Notes: generated by a model not told the origin, from the sequence alone. Positions 53,127 to 62,270 are shown, counted from the first letter of the stretch. The stretch is 64,000 nucleotides of DNA from Cuspidothrix sp046080125 (GCA_046080125.1 JBJTTJ010000221.1:22440-86439); one strand, 5' to 3'. Made by a program: numbers and translations.

Positions 53127-54713
53127 TTAAGGAATATCTAGCAAATGTCTCAGCAACATTTGATCATCTAGTTTAGCTTTTAAACGACCTTTTTCCACAT
53201 CCCGAATCCAGCTTTGGCTTTTTTCCATTAGCTTGGCTAGTTCTCGTTGGGAAAGATTCATTTTTTTCCGCCCTTCTGCAACCTGTTCTCCTAACAAATT
53301 ACCTGTTTGTTGATGATGGCTTTTAGGTTTGGTAATACGACGTTGCTTTTTATCTGATTCTGAATGCTTTTCCCAGTCTGGAGGGAGTTCAAAAGATAAA
53401 ATTCTTGCATTCATCAGCAAATTCCATTTACCACGGGGTCCGCTATCTGTGAGACGATTTTCGCTACTACCATCATTAATCCAAAATTCTAAAGCTTCAT
53501 CGGGATCTTCGGGAATATCAACTAATTTTGCCCATAAAGGCTGAATTTCTGGAGGATAGGTGACGGGATCAAATAATGGCTTAACCCCATAATGATTGAG
53601 AACTTCTAAATCATTTTCATAGGTTTTAAGTAACCGTTTACGTTCTTCCCGATGTCTAGCAGCTTGAGTTACTTTTTCTTCACCATAGGCAACGCGCATT
53701 AAGGTAGGAATAGTGATACGTTGTTCTCTGCCCATTTTGGTTTTAAATAATAACCAAAGCATCAATCTTACAGCCCCTTCATGTTGTTGCCACAGACTCA
53801 TAACTGTGGTTAATAAACTTTTGGGAAGGCTGCCATATTGATAAAAGGCAGTGCGTTCTTTGCATCCTTGTCTGTTGAAAAAATGCTGAGTCCAATTCCC
53901 TGCTTTAATTGTAAATGTTAGGCCAATTAAATATTTATACCCTTGATCATCTTCTTGGAAATGGTGCTGAGTATCTATCAAATTCCAGAGATAACTATTT
54001 TGAATAGAAAAGCCGGGAACTCGACCTTGTTGTGGCCAGTCAATAGAGACTATGAGAGAACAAGTTTGATAAACGATGTTTTTGATTAAACCGAGTTTGG
54101 TACTCTTGCTGAGGTCTTTACGTTTTTCTAAGCCCAAATACTGTTCAATTTGTCGTTCATCAATTGTAAATTCTTCTTCCCAAGGTTGATCTAGGGCTGT
54201 AATTTGAGCAGCAAAAATAAGATGGATGCAAGCAGCACGGATATCTAAATAATCAATTGCTTGTAAATTAGTAGCGCGGTTATTACCTGAAAATAAGTCA
54301 TGAAGATGAAAATAAATTTTACCTTTTCCTTGATTAACTGAGCGACTGTATTGTAAATTACCATCGTCATCTTTTTCCCATTGTAAAGATGTTCTTTGTG
54401 CTAATAGATTACAGGCTTCCCAGATAACTATTGCTGAAGAGAATGGGTTATTTTTACCATTAGAAAATAAATCGGGACTGGTAGCATCTCGTGGTTCAAC
54501 TTTACATCTTCCTTTCTTTGCCTGTACAGGTATGGGCGCATTTGTGGGACAAGCAATAACACATTGGGGTTGTGAATAATAACCCTCACAATTATTACAA
54601 AGAGTAGGATCAACCCAATATTCATCATCTCGAATTGTGATTGCACCCGTAGGACATAGGGGTCGGCAGTTGTCACATCCCACGCAACTGTTGTTAGGAA
54701 TTATATAGGGCAT
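53127..54713 (-). CDS. cnfR: Nif-gene activator CnfR (PatB), ferredoxin-HTH fusion
   Basis: 528 residues from ATG at 54713, where family homology starts; a TTG at 54797 would add 28 residues. Two [4Fe-4S] motifs open the protein: C10, C13, C16, C20 (CVGCDNCRPLC) and C39, C42, C51, C55. A long middle domain of unknown fold follows, then a Cro/C1-type helix-turn-helix at the C-terminus (LSQRELAKLMEKSQSWIRDV). CnfR activates nif genes under low oxygen and, as PatB, is needed for heterocyst nitrogen fixation. The oxygen-labile clusters presumably sense oxygen. It is divergent from fdxB. Confidence 0.92.
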   Translation of the reverse strand: MPYIIPNNSCVGCDNCRPLCPTGAITIRDDEYWVDPTLCNNCEGYYSQPQCVIACPTNAPIPVQAKKGRCKVEPRDATSPDLFSNGKNNPFSSAIVIWEACNLLAQRTSLQWEKDDDGNLQYSRSVNQGKGKIYFHLHDLFSGNNRATNLQAIDYLDIRAACIHLIFAAQITALDQPWEEEFTIDERQIEQYLGLEKRKDLSKSTKLGLIKNIVYQTCSLIVSIDWPQQGRVPGFSIQNSYLWNLIDTQHHFQEDDQGYKYLIGLTFTIKAGNWTQHFFNRQGCKERTAFYQYGSLPKSLLTTVMSLWQQHEGAVRLMLWLLFKTKMGREQRITIPTLMRVAYGEEKVTQAARHREERKRLLKTYENDLEVLNHYGVKPLFDPVTYPPEIQPLWAKLVDIPEDPDEALEFWINDGSSENRLTDSGPRGKWNLLMNARILSFELPPDWEKHSESDKKQRRITKPKSHHQQTGNLLGEQVAEGRKKMNLSQRELAKLMEKSQSWIRDVEKGRLKAKLDDQMLLRHLLDIP

Positions 54714-55214
54714 AGGATGTGTTCCTACTTTAATCGTTGAGATGTTTGGCTTAGATCTCCCCTGAATGTGTCCTTTTGATTCATAACTCGCTACCAAATT
54801 ACCTCTATAACGAGAAATTATGTATATGGGTTGATGAAGCCAGATTTTGTATCTATTGATATTCGGAAAAGTGAGACTTCATCGCTTCTTCATTAACTAT
54901 ACATTTCATAAAGATTTTAATAAGATTGTTCATGATGAGCTTGGCATAACTTCTTAATATTTACTTAGATTTTTATTGTCAAAATGTTTATCTTGGGCTA
55001 TATAATTTTATCTAAATGTTTTTGAGTAACATCTGGAAAGCAGTGGTAAATTGTACAAAATAATTTTTCAAGTTTGTATTTTTAAATACTGTTTAGCAAG
55101 TCATCAAAATTTGACATAAAAGTTAATTTTTGTTATTGAAAAATGAAAATATTAGGCTAGTATTAAGATTAAAGGATTAACTAATATCTAGCGAAAATTG
55201 CCGAGGTTTCATTC
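54714..55214. other. Divergent cnfR-fdxB regulatory region
   Basis: About 500 bases, AT-rich, with no ORF of note. It contains one perfect NtcA box (55076-55089). The rest shows no RNA gene or repeat that I can support. Confidence 0.5.
55076..55089. promoter_or_regulatory. NtcA-binding site (GTA-N8-TAC)
   Basis: GTATTTTTAAATAC fits the NtcA consensus exactly and is palindromic, so it could serve either gene. It lies 125 bases before the fdxB ATG. A TAAAAG stretch 27 bases downstream could be a -10 element, somewhat farther than the usual 22-23. Confidence 0.55.
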
Positions 55215-55508
55215 ATGACGACATTAACAGGATTGACCTTTGGAGGTACTACTTGGACTCCTAAATTTGCCCAAGAAATAGACAAAGATAAATGTATTGG
55301 TTGTGGCAGATGTATGAAAGTTTGTGGGTATAGAGTTCTCGGACTAATGGCCTTGAACGAAGAAGGTGAATTTGTAGAAGATGAGGATGATGAAGAAATT
55401 GAACGTAAAGTAATGGTTGTTGCTCACCCAGAAAATTGTATTGGTTGTGAAGCTTGTTCTCGCATTTGTCCTAAGAATTGTTACAGTCACACCACATTAG
55501 ATAAATAA
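55215..55508 (+). CDS. fdxB: Nif-associated 2[4Fe-4S] ferredoxin FdxB (ferredoxin III)
   Basis: 97 residues. Two cluster motifs: C27, C30, C33, C37 (CIGCGRCMKVC) and C75, C78, C81, C85 (CIGCEACSRIC), separated by an acidic insert (EFVEDEDDEEIE) typical of the nif-specific ferredoxin III family. It donates electrons in nitrogen fixation. The opening TGLTFGGTTWTPKFAQEID is also characteristic. ATG at 55215. Expected to be active in heterocysts under NtcA and CnfR. Confidence 0.93.
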   Translation: MTTLTGLTFGGTTWTPKFAQEIDKDKCIGCGRCMKVCGYRVLGLMALNEEGEFVEDEDDEEIERKVMVVAHPENCIGCEACSRICPKNCYSHTTLDK

Positions 55509-56022
55509 AATTTGTGGTAATTTTTGAACGGTGTAATTTACTGAAAAACACTGTTACTTTTAGTTATTTTAAAAGCAAGGTAGCTAGAGGGAAATCTCAA
55601 TATTTACAGCAACTAATAAAAAAGTTCACAGTAAACGTAAATCGTAAATTGTTATGATCGAAAGTCAATCATACTTGCTCATATTTTTTCTACTGAATAT
55701 TTGATTTATGAAGATCAGCCACAGCCTCGATTTCTTAAAGAAATCGAGATTTTTGTTATGATCAATATAAAAAAAATATGGAAATTTACACATTTTTTAT
55801 TAGTTACAAGTTAGAACGGAAATATAGCAAAACGCAAGAGTCAGGAGTCAGGAGTAAAATCCTACAGAGTTTGATAATCATTTGATGTCCTCACTAACTT
55901 AGTCCTTGCTATAAAAAGTCTAAGGATAATTTCATTCCCAGACTAGAATTCTGTAGTTAGACGAACCACATCTATCTTCACTGACTCTGGTTTTATTACT
56001 GTTTACAAAGCAGGTAGCATTC
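55509..56022. other. Intergenic region between fdxB and coxB
   Basis: 514 bases. A strong hairpin with T-run at 55726-55755 divides it. The right part should hold the coxB promoter, but I find no GTA-N8-TAC there; the nearest look-alike (GTAAAATCCTAC, about 55854) has only six spacer bases. No ORF. Confidence 0.4.
55726..55755 (+). terminator. Rho-independent terminator
   Basis: CTCGATTTC and GAAATCGAG form the stem around TTAAA, followed by ATTTTTG. It lies 218 bases after fdxB, long for a simple 3' end, so a short RNA downstream of fdxB is possible. Confidence 0.7.
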
Positions 56023-56958
56023 ATGCAAAAAGTTCCTGTTTCGCTATGGACACTGTTAGCTGGGATGATAATAGCCCCTATCAGTATTTGGATTGGTCAA
56101 AATCATCATCTACTACCGGAAGCAGCATCGCAACAAGCACCTTTGGTAGATGGTTTTTTTAATATCATGTTGACGATTGCAGTTGCTCTTTTTTTAGTTG
56201 TGGAAGGGACAATTCTGCTATTTCTAATTATCTATAGAAGACGCAGAGGAGATAATACTGATGGTGTACCCGTAGAAGGCAACTTGAGCTTAGAAATTTT
56301 TTGGACAGCAATTCCTACTGTGATTGTGATTGCTTTAGGCATTTACAGCGTTGATATTTATAACCAAATGGGTGGTTTTGGTGTGGGTAGTCATCCTCAC
56401 CATGGGTCAGCAAGTGCGATGAATGTTAGTCAAATAGCTAATATTGGGATTGGTGAAAATCCGCAAACTAAAAATAAACCTGCTGACTTAGTTGTAGATG
56501 TCAAAGGTATCCAATTTGCGTGGTTATTTAATTATCCTGCCAGTGGTATTTCTGCGGGGGAATTGCACGTTCCTGTGGGTGCTGATGTGCAATTAAATTT
56601 ATCCGCAGATGATGTAATTCATTCTTTTTGGGTTCCTCAATTTCGTCTCAAACAAGATGCAATTCCTGGTGTTCCCACCCAACTACGATTTACAGCGACA
56701 AAACCGGGGACTTATCCTGTAGTTTGTGCAGAATTATGTGGTGGTTATCATGGTTCGATGCGGACACAAGTAATTGTTCATGAACAACGAGATTTTGATG
56801 CTTGGATGAGTGAAAATCAGGTTGCAAAAAAACAAGATATGAATGATGCAGTAGCTGTGAATGTGGAAAATTTATCTGCATCAGAATTTCTTGCTCCCTA
56901 CACTCGGAATTTGGATGTAACTCCAGTAACTTTGAAGTCATTGGCCAATCAATTTTAG
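56023..56958 (+). CDS. coxB: Cytochrome c oxidase subunit II, second (heterocyst-type) oxidase
   Basis: 311 residues. Two membrane helices (about 10-26 and 48-72, with another hydrophobic stretch at 90-110) precede the cupredoxin domain. The dinuclear CuA ligands are H200, C235, E237, C239, H243 and M246 (CAELCGGYHGSM). It accepts electrons from cytochrome c. First gene of coxBAC. Position next to cnfR and fdxB matches the cox2 operon of PCC 7120, which protects nitrogenase from oxygen in heterocysts. Confidence 0.93.
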   Translation: MQKVPVSLWTLLAGMIIAPISIWIGQNHHLLPEAASQQAPLVDGFFNIMLTIAVALFLVVEGTILLFLIIYRRRRGDNTDGVPVEGNLSLEIFWTAIPTVIVIALGIYSVDIYNQMGGFGVGSHPHHGSASAMNVSQIANIGIGENPQTKNKPADLVVDVKGIQFAWLFNYPASGISAGELHVPVGADVQLNLSADDVIHSFWVPQFRLKQDAIPGVPTQLRFTATKPGTYPVVCAELCGGYHGSMRTQVIVHEQRDFDAWMSENQVAKKQDMNDAVAVNVENLSASEFLAPYTRNLDVTPVTLKSLANQF

Positions 56959-57065
56959 ATTAATTTTGTAGTTTGGGATTTTTTGATCCAAATTAAGATG
57001 GAAATCTAAAGTTCAATCATCACTGATGATGGGCTAATACCTGACAAAAGACAACTCACAAAAAT

Positions 57066-58745
57066 ATGACACAAGTGAATTTTCCAATTAATCCTCCAGC
57101 AGATGAAAGTCAAACACCAACGCTGTTGATTAATCCTAGTTCTCATCCTCCGGCGTGGAAATTTCGAGATTATTTCACATTTAATACCGATCACAAAGTT
57201 ATTGGGATTCAATACTTAGTGACAGCATTTTTCTTTTATCTAATTGGTGGGTTAATGGCGATCGCTATCCGCACGGAATTAGCTACACCAGACTCCGATT
57301 TTCTTGATCCAAATTTGTACAATGCCTTCATGACAAATCATGGAACAATCATGATTTTTTTATGGATTGTTCCTAGCGCAATTGGCGGATTTGGTAATTA
57401 TCTAGTCCCTCTAATGATGGGTGCTAGAGATATGGCATTTCCTAAATTAAATGCGATCGCCTTTTGGTTAAACCCACCCGCAGGATTATTACTGTTACTC
57501 AGTTTTATATTCGGTGGTTCTCAATCTGGTTGGACAGCTTACCCACCATTAAGTTTAATTACCGCCAACAACGCCCAAAGTTTATGGATTTTGGCTATTG
57601 TTTTGGTAGGAACTTCTTCAATTTTAGGTTCTATTAATTTTGTCATCACAATTTTGATGATGAAAGTTCCCAGTATGAAATGGGATCAAGTTCCCCTATT
57701 TTGTTGGGCAATTCTGGCGACTTCTATCCTCGCACTTTTATCTACACCCGTATTAGCAGCAGGTTTAGTTTTGCTGTTATTTGATATTAACTTTGGCACA
57801 TCCTTCTTCAAACCAGATGCAGGTGGTAACGTCGTTATTTACCAACATTTATTCTGGTTTTATTCCCATCCGGCAGTTTATTTAATGATTCTGCCAATTT
57901 TCGGAATTATGTCCGAAGTAATTCCCACCCACGCCCGCAAACCCATATTTGGTTATAAAGCGATCGCCTTTTCCAGTGTCGCCATTTGTATCGTTGGTTT
58001 ATTCGTTTGGGTACACCATATGTTCACCAGTGGCACACCCGGATGGATGCGGATGTTCTTCACTATTTCCACATTAATAGTTGCCGTTCCCACAGGTGTG
58101 AAAATATTCGGTTGGGTAGCAACATTATGGGGTGGAAAAATCCGTTTCACCACCGCCATGTTATTCGCTATTGGTTTATTATCAATGTTCGTCATGGGTG
58201 GTTTAAGTGGCGTAACTATGGGAACAGCACCCTTTGATGTTCACGTTCACGACACCTATTATGTAGTCGGTCATTTCCATTACGTTTTATTTGGTGGATC
58301 TGTTTTTGGTATTTACGCAGGTATCTATCATTGGTTTCCCAAAATGACGGGTAGAATGATGAATGAAACCTGGGGAAAAATTCATTTTGCTCTCACTTTC
58401 ATCGGTACAAATTTAACATTTTTACCCATGCACGAACTCGGTTTAAAAGGAATGCCTCGCCGAGTTGCTATGTATGATCCTCAATTTCTTAGCCTCAATC
58501 AGTTATGTACAATTGGTGCGTTTATTTTAGGAATTTCTGTAATTCCCTTTGCTTTAAACGCCATTACTAGCTGGAAAAAAGGTGAACCCGCAGGTAATAA
58601 TCCCTGGGACAGTTTAACTTTAGAATGGACAACTTCTTCCCCACCAATTATTGAAAACTGGGAAGTATTACCCGTTGTCACCCATGGACCCTATGACTAC
58701 GGCCATAACCATGATCAATCATCTCTTACAGAAGTATTAAGTTAA
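57066..58745 (+). CDS. coxA: Cytochrome c oxidase subunit I, second (heterocyst-type) oxidase
   Basis: 559 residues with 12 helices. The haem and CuB ligands are recognisable: His in FMTNHGTIMIF, the CuB His-Tyr pair in SHPAVYLMILP, HHMF for two more CuB ligands, and the HFHYV haem ligands in YYVVGHFHYVLFGG. K-channel lysine in PTGVKIFGW is present. aa3-type A family. It starts 107 bases after coxB. A 124-base repeat lies between it and coxC. Confidence 0.95.
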   Translation: MTQVNFPINPPADESQTPTLLINPSSHPPAWKFRDYFTFNTDHKVIGIQYLVTAFFFYLIGGLMAIAIRTELATPDSDFLDPNLYNAFMTNHGTIMIFLWIVPSAIGGFGNYLVPLMMGARDMAFPKLNAIAFWLNPPAGLLLLLSFIFGGSQSGWTAYPPLSLITANNAQSLWILAIVLVGTSSILGSINFVITILMMKVPSMKWDQVPLFCWAILATSILALLSTPVLAAGLVLLLFDINFGTSFFKPDAGGNVVIYQHLFWFYSHPAVYLMILPIFGIMSEVIPTHARKPIFGYKAIAFSSVAICIVGLFVWVHHMFTSGTPGWMRMFFTISTLIVAVPTGVKIFGWVATLWGGKIRFTTAMLFAIGLLSMFVMGGLSGVTMGTAPFDVHVHDTYYVVGHFHYVLFGGSVFGIYAGIYHWFPKMTGRMMNETWGKIHFALTFIGTNLTFLPMHELGLKGMPRRVAMYDPQFLSLNQLCTIGAFILGISVIPFALNAITSWKKGEPAGNNPWDSLTLEWTTSSPPIIENWEVLPVVTHGPYDYGHNHDQSSLTEVLS

Positions 58746-58751
58746 GGAAAT

Positions 58752-58875
58752 TGTAGGTTGGGTTAAGCAACAGCATAACCCAACAAACCTCTAACTTACA
58801 AGCTTGGGTTAAGTAACAATATAACCTCACAAACATCCTGAAAAGTTGGGTTTCCTGATATCAACCCAACCTACA
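58752..58875. repeat. TIR-bearing repeat between coxA and coxC
   Basis: A 124-base unit bounded by perfect 13-base inverted repeats TGTAGGTTGGGTT and AACCCAACCTACA, with internal GGGTTAAG...CATAACCC hairpins. This GTAGGTTGGGTT repeat is widespread in cyanobacteria. It fills almost all of the coxA-coxC gap and would be transcribed as part of the operon. Confidence 0.8.
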
Positions 58876-58903
58876 TCTATTCATCATTTAGTAGGAAAAT
58901 AAC

Positions 58904-59494
58904 ATGACTGCAATTACACCACATCACAGCGATGGACATGACGAACATCCAGATTTACGAGTATGGGGATTATTAACATTTCTCACTTCTGAATCATTAA
59001 TGTTTGGTGGATTTTTTGCCACCTATTTGTTTTTTAAAGGGACTACCACAGTTTGGCCACCAGAAGGAACAGAAGTAGAATTATTTATCCCGACTATTAA
59101 CACTATTATCCTCGTTTCTAGTAGTTTTGTCATTCATTTTGGTGATATGGCAATTAAAAGAAATAGCGTAGGTTGGATGCGGTTTTGGTATTTTATCACC
59201 GCAATTATGGGCGCGGTATTCCTAGCTGGTCAGATTTATGAATACATGAATTTAGGCTATGGATTAACTACCAATGTTTTTTCTAATTGCTTTTATTTAA
59301 TGACAGGTTTCCACGGATTGCACGTGTTTGTGGGATTGTTATTAATATTAGGAGTATTATGGCGTTCTTTACGGCGTGGTCATTATTCTCCTACTAAACA
59401 TACTGGCATAGAAATGGCGGAAATTTACTGGCATTTCGTGGATATAATTTGGATCATTCTCTTCACTTTGGTATACCTTCTCAATATTTTTTAG
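58904..59494 (+). CDS. coxC: Cytochrome c oxidase subunit III, second (heterocyst-type) oxidase
   Basis: 196 residues with five helices, the short form found in cyanobacterial and caa3-type enzymes. Conserved sequences are SESLMFGGFFATYLFFKG near 27-44, TGFHGLHVFVGLLL near 136-149, and EIYWHFVDIIWIILFTLVYL at the C-terminus. It stabilises subunit I. Third gene of coxBAC. ATG at 58904. Confidence 0.93.
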   Translation: MTAITPHHSDGHDEHPDLRVWGLLTFLTSESLMFGGFFATYLFFKGTTTVWPPEGTEVELFIPTINTIILVSSSFVIHFGDMAIKRNSVGWMRFWYFITAIMGAVFLAGQIYEYMNLGYGLTTNVFSNCFYLMTGFHGLHVFVGLLLILGVLWRSLRRGHYSPTKHTGIEMAEIYWHFVDIIWIILFTLVYLLNIF

Positions 59495-59904
59495 GTAATG
59501 GGTAATGTTCAGATCCCCGATTTCTGAGATTAATAATGTCAATAAATGATAAATTCTCAAAAGAAGTCGGGGATCTTTGCTGGACAACTAAAATCCTGTA
59601 AATCCGTAAATCCTGGATATTCCGATTCTGAAAATTAACCGCAATTTTGCTATAATCATGATCACTTCAATGTAATTGGTGACAACATGATGATTACCAC
59701 TGTTGAGTGTCGTTATGTTTTTAGTCTGGGAGAATTCATTGGATAACATGAAACAATTATAACTATGATATTGGATGTATTTTTATCAAAAATACCAAGT
59801 TAATAAAATTATTAAATTTATATACCCAACCGCGATTGACAGAGTTAAATAGTAGATATCAATAATCCCTAATATTTCATAACAAATGGGATTAATTACC
59901 TATT
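59495..59904. other. Intergenic region after coxC
   Basis: 410 bases. It contains the AGATCCCCGA repeat (59511-59576). The remaining part, 59600-59890, is AT-rich and shows no ORF above 20 codons and no NtcA box; it presumably holds the promoter of the next gene. Confidence 0.4.
59511..59576. repeat. AGATCCCCGA inverted repeat
   Basis: AGATCCCCGATTTCT and AGAAGTCGGGGATCT bound a 36-base AT-rich middle, 16 bases after coxC. Same family as 7664 and 62434. It might also act as the operon terminator. Confidence 0.7.
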
Positions 59905-60390
59905 ATGGAAATTAATACAAATAAATTTTCCTGGTTTGATGTAGCAGATGATGTCAAAGAATTATTGATATTAGCTGCACAAACTTGGGAAAATACCGAA
60001 GAATCTGCAAAATATATGCAGCAAGCTTTAGCTAAAACAGGAGAAAATATGGATGTTTTAGTGGCAGCTTATAGATATTTTTATTACAAAAATAATTATA
60101 TTTTAGCACGGACAACAGCAGAGAAAATAACCGCTAGAATTAGAAAAGAGGAGAATCTACCTGATAACTGGGAAAAACTTCAACCTATCCTAGTTGAACG
60201 TCACGCAGAACCCCAAATTAGACTGTACTTAAATGCTTATGCTGCTTCTGGTTTAGTATTAGCTAAACTAGGGAAAATCGAGGAAGCAAAGGAAATCAGT
60301 GCTAGAATCAAAGGTATTGACGAAAAAAACGATTTTGGTGCGGGTATTCTTCTTGATATTCTAACCCGTCCCCTAGAAGAAGATGATTAA
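59905..60390 (+). CDS. Helical (TPR-like) protein in the nitrogen-fixation island, function unknown
   Basis: 161 residues, soluble and helical. Segments such as AKYMQQALAKTGENMDVLVA and NAYAASGLVLAKLGKIEEAK look like degenerate tetratricopeptide repeats. I know similar proteins beside nif or cox2 genes in Nostocales, but no function. It starts 410 bases after coxC and is followed by a 51-residue ORF, a cupin and an ArsC-like gene, all on the plus strand. ATG at 59905. Confidence 0.75.
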   Translation: MEINTNKFSWFDVADDVKELLILAAQTWENTEESAKYMQQALAKTGENMDVLVAAYRYFYYKNNYILARTTAEKITARIRKEENLPDNWEKLQPILVERHAEPQIRLYLNAYAASGLVLAKLGKIEEAKEISARIKGIDEKNDFGAGILLDILTRPLEEDD

Positions 60391-60426
60391 CTGTAGACTG
60401 GATAAACAACTAACTAGTTAAAGATC

Positions 60427-60582
60427 ATGAATAATTACTTTTCTCTCAAGCAAACTGCTAATCAGACAGTTTTAATGTTGAATAGTATTAATGATCCGCC
60501 ACGACTTCCCACATTTCCTGCAAGTCCAGATAATGGGATTCCTAACTTATATTTGCCTGTAGTTCCCTTGCCAAAATATTAG
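60427..60582 (+). CDS. Possible 51-residue Pro-rich protein
   Basis: ATG at 60427 to TAG at 60580-60582. The product is Asn- and Pro-rich: MNNYFSLKQTANQTVLMLNS, then DPPRLPTFPASPDNGIPNLY. No membrane helix or cysteine. It fits exactly between the TPR-like gene and the cupin gene (15-base gap) on the same strand, which is the main support. The ribosome-binding site is weak (AAAGATC). It may be a genuine small protein of this operon. Confidence 0.5.
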   Translation: MNNYFSLKQTANQTVLMLNSINDPPRLPTFPASPDNGIPNLYLPVVPLPKY

Positions 60583-60597
60583 TTATCAACACAAATT

Positions 60598-61209
60598 ATG
60601 CAAGGTAAAGATTGGTTTGTAGATAAAAATGGAGATTATCAAATCTGTCAATCGGGGAGAATATGGGATTTATTGTGTGATAATTATCGTCTGTATCGCT
60701 TCTTAACTGAAGTTGAAGATGTTCTCAATCATGTTGACGATGAATTAACAAGACTTCCAGAACTAAGAATGTTAGTCAGACGATTAATCGTTAATTCCTA
60801 CTGGGTACAAAGTCAATATTTAGAACCTGATAAAAAAAGGGGAATCTCGGTTTTATTATTATATGATGAATTAGGATTTCCCCTAACCGTGCAAACAGTT
60901 AGCTTCGCATCAGGGATGACTTCTAATATTCATAATCATGGAACATGGGGAATAGTAGCAATATTAAAAGGTCAGGAAAAAAATACATTTTGGCGACCCA
61001 GTTCCGACCCAGAATCTCCCGATAAAATTAAAAAAACAGGAGAAATAATTTTATCACCTGGTGATCTAGTTAGCTTCACACCTGAGACAATACATCAAGT
61101 TCAAGCAATTGGTAAAGAACCAACAGTAACATTTAACATTTATGGTGAAACCGACCCCAAACAGAGATTTGAATTTGATATAATCAACCACAGGTCTCAA
61201 AAATTTTAA
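60598..61209 (+). CDS. Cupin protein, cysteine-dioxygenase-like
   Basis: 203 residues. A single cupin domain is visible: SNIHNHGTWGIVAILKGQEK near 110-129 carries the two metal-binding His residues, and ETIHQVQAIG near 161-170 the third. The arrangement resembles cysteine dioxygenase or related thiol dioxygenases, but substrate is unproven. A similar gene occurs near nif genes in other heterocystous cyanobacteria, as I recall. It precedes the ArsC-like gene by 99 bases. Confidence 0.72.
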   Translation: MQGKDWFVDKNGDYQICQSGRIWDLLCDNYRLYRFLTEVEDVLNHVDDELTRLPELRMLVRRLIVNSYWVQSQYLEPDKKRGISVLLLYDELGFPLTVQTVSFASGMTSNIHNHGTWGIVAILKGQEKNTFWRPSSDPESPDKIKKTGEIILSPGDLVSFTPETIHQVQAIGKEPTVTFNIYGETDPKQRFEFDIINHRSQKF

Positions 61210-61308
61210 ATAAGAGATTATTCTGATCAATATTATAGAAAATAATCTTGAATCTGCGTTGATCTGCGTTGATTATTTTCCATCCAGAAAGCAATAGGAG
61301 AAATATCC

Positions 61309-61758
61309 ATGGCCAGAGTAATTTTCTATGAAAAACCGGGCTGTAAAAATAATACCAGACAAAAAGTATTACTCACAGCCGCAGGTCATGAAGTGATAAC
61401 ATATAGCTTATTAACCGAACCTTGGACAGTGGAAAAATTGCGGTCATTTTTTGGCGATCGCCCCGTGCTTGAATGGTTTCATAAAGCTGCACCCAGAATA
61501 AAATCTGGAGAGGTGAATCCTGAAAATATCAACGCCGAAAATGCTTTAATAATGATGTTGAGAGATCCCCTATTAATTCGTCGTCCCTTAATACAAGTAG
61601 GAGATAAAAGAGAAATCGGTTTTGATGTCGAGAAAATTGACGCATGGATAGGCTTAAAAGCCGTGGATGACTCTTTTAAAGAAATGAGTGAAAAACTCAT
61701 GCAGCAGGACCTCCAAGGCTGCGCTCATGGACAAAATCACGACCATCATCATAGTTAA
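61309..61758 (+). CDS. Nitrogenase-associated ArsC/Spx-family protein
   Basis: 149 residues. Thioredoxin-fold protein of the arsenate reductase family: FYEKPGCKNNTRQKVLL carries one active-site cysteine (C12), and the RRPLIQVGDKREIGFD segment is the usual cis-Pro region. I recognise the subfamily annotated as nitrogenase-associated protein. The C-terminus ends CAHGQNHDHHHS, a likely metal-binding tail. Expected to act in heterocysts, perhaps in nitrogenase maturation; not proven. ATG at 61309 follows TAGGAGAAA. Confidence 0.82.
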   Translation: MARVIFYEKPGCKNNTRQKVLLTAAGHEVITYSLLTEPWTVEKLRSFFGDRPVLEWFHKAAPRIKSGEVNPENINAENALIMMLRDPLLIRRPLIQVGDKREIGFDVEKIDAWIGLKAVDDSFKEMSEKLMQQDLQGCAHGQNHDHHHS

Positions 61759-61800
61759 GGTGGTTGCAAACATCACGGACAAGCACAGCAACATTAGATA

Positions 61801-61844
61801 AAGTAGTAATAATATTACTTGAGGTGGGCATGACCCACCCTCAA
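61801..61844. terminator. Bidirectional terminator (double hairpin)
   Basis: A palindrome AAGTAGTAATAATATTACTT at 61801-61820 is followed by TTGAGGTGGG (61819-61828) pairing with CCCACCCTCAA, then AAATTT. It separates the convergent ArsC-like gene and the gene at 61848. Confidence 0.7.
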
Positions 61845-61847
61845 AAT

Positions 61848-62270
61848 TTATAAACTTACACCATGTTTTTTACCAATTTCCACAAGTTGCTCATACTGAT
61901 GTTGTCCTGCTTTAGCTAAAATTGCATCAGCCTCTTCTGGATTAGTACCATCCTTAGGAATTAAATATTTAACATAAAGAGCAACAAAATCAACTATAGC
62001 AGCTAAACCAGATAATTCGTGTTTATCGGCTTGTTGTCCAGCAATTACAGCTACTAAACCGGCTCTAATTGGGTCAGGTCTTACCTTCATGAATTGATCA
62101 ACTAATTGCTTAGAATAATCCGCAGGTGTCAAATTATTTAACCTAGTTTGATCAGGTTTAAACTCTAATCCTGCGGCGCTTGACTGCTCTAACATACACC
62201 ATTCTATAAATTCTTGCAGTGCGGCTTCAGGAAGCTTAGGAAGATATTGATGTAGTTCTAAATTAGACAC
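61848..62270 (-). CDS. Conserved protein downstream of hupL, function unknown
   Basis: 140 residues, helical, soluble. Features include a Trp/Cys patch (LQEFIEWCMLEQSSAAGLEF) near residues 18-37 and a central KQLVDQFMKVRPDPIRAGLV. I do not know a function. It lies 210 bases after hupL on the same strand, so it may belong to the uptake-hydrogenase transcription unit and act in its maturation or regulation; this is inference from position. ATG at 62270. Confidence 0.7.
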   Translation of the reverse strand: MSNLELHQYLPKLPEAALQEFIEWCMLEQSSAAGLEFKPDQTRLNNLTPADYSKQLVDQFMKVRPDPIRAGLVAVIAGQQADKHELSGLAAIVDFVALYVKYLIPKDGTNPEEADAILAKAGQHQYEQLVEIGKKHGVSL

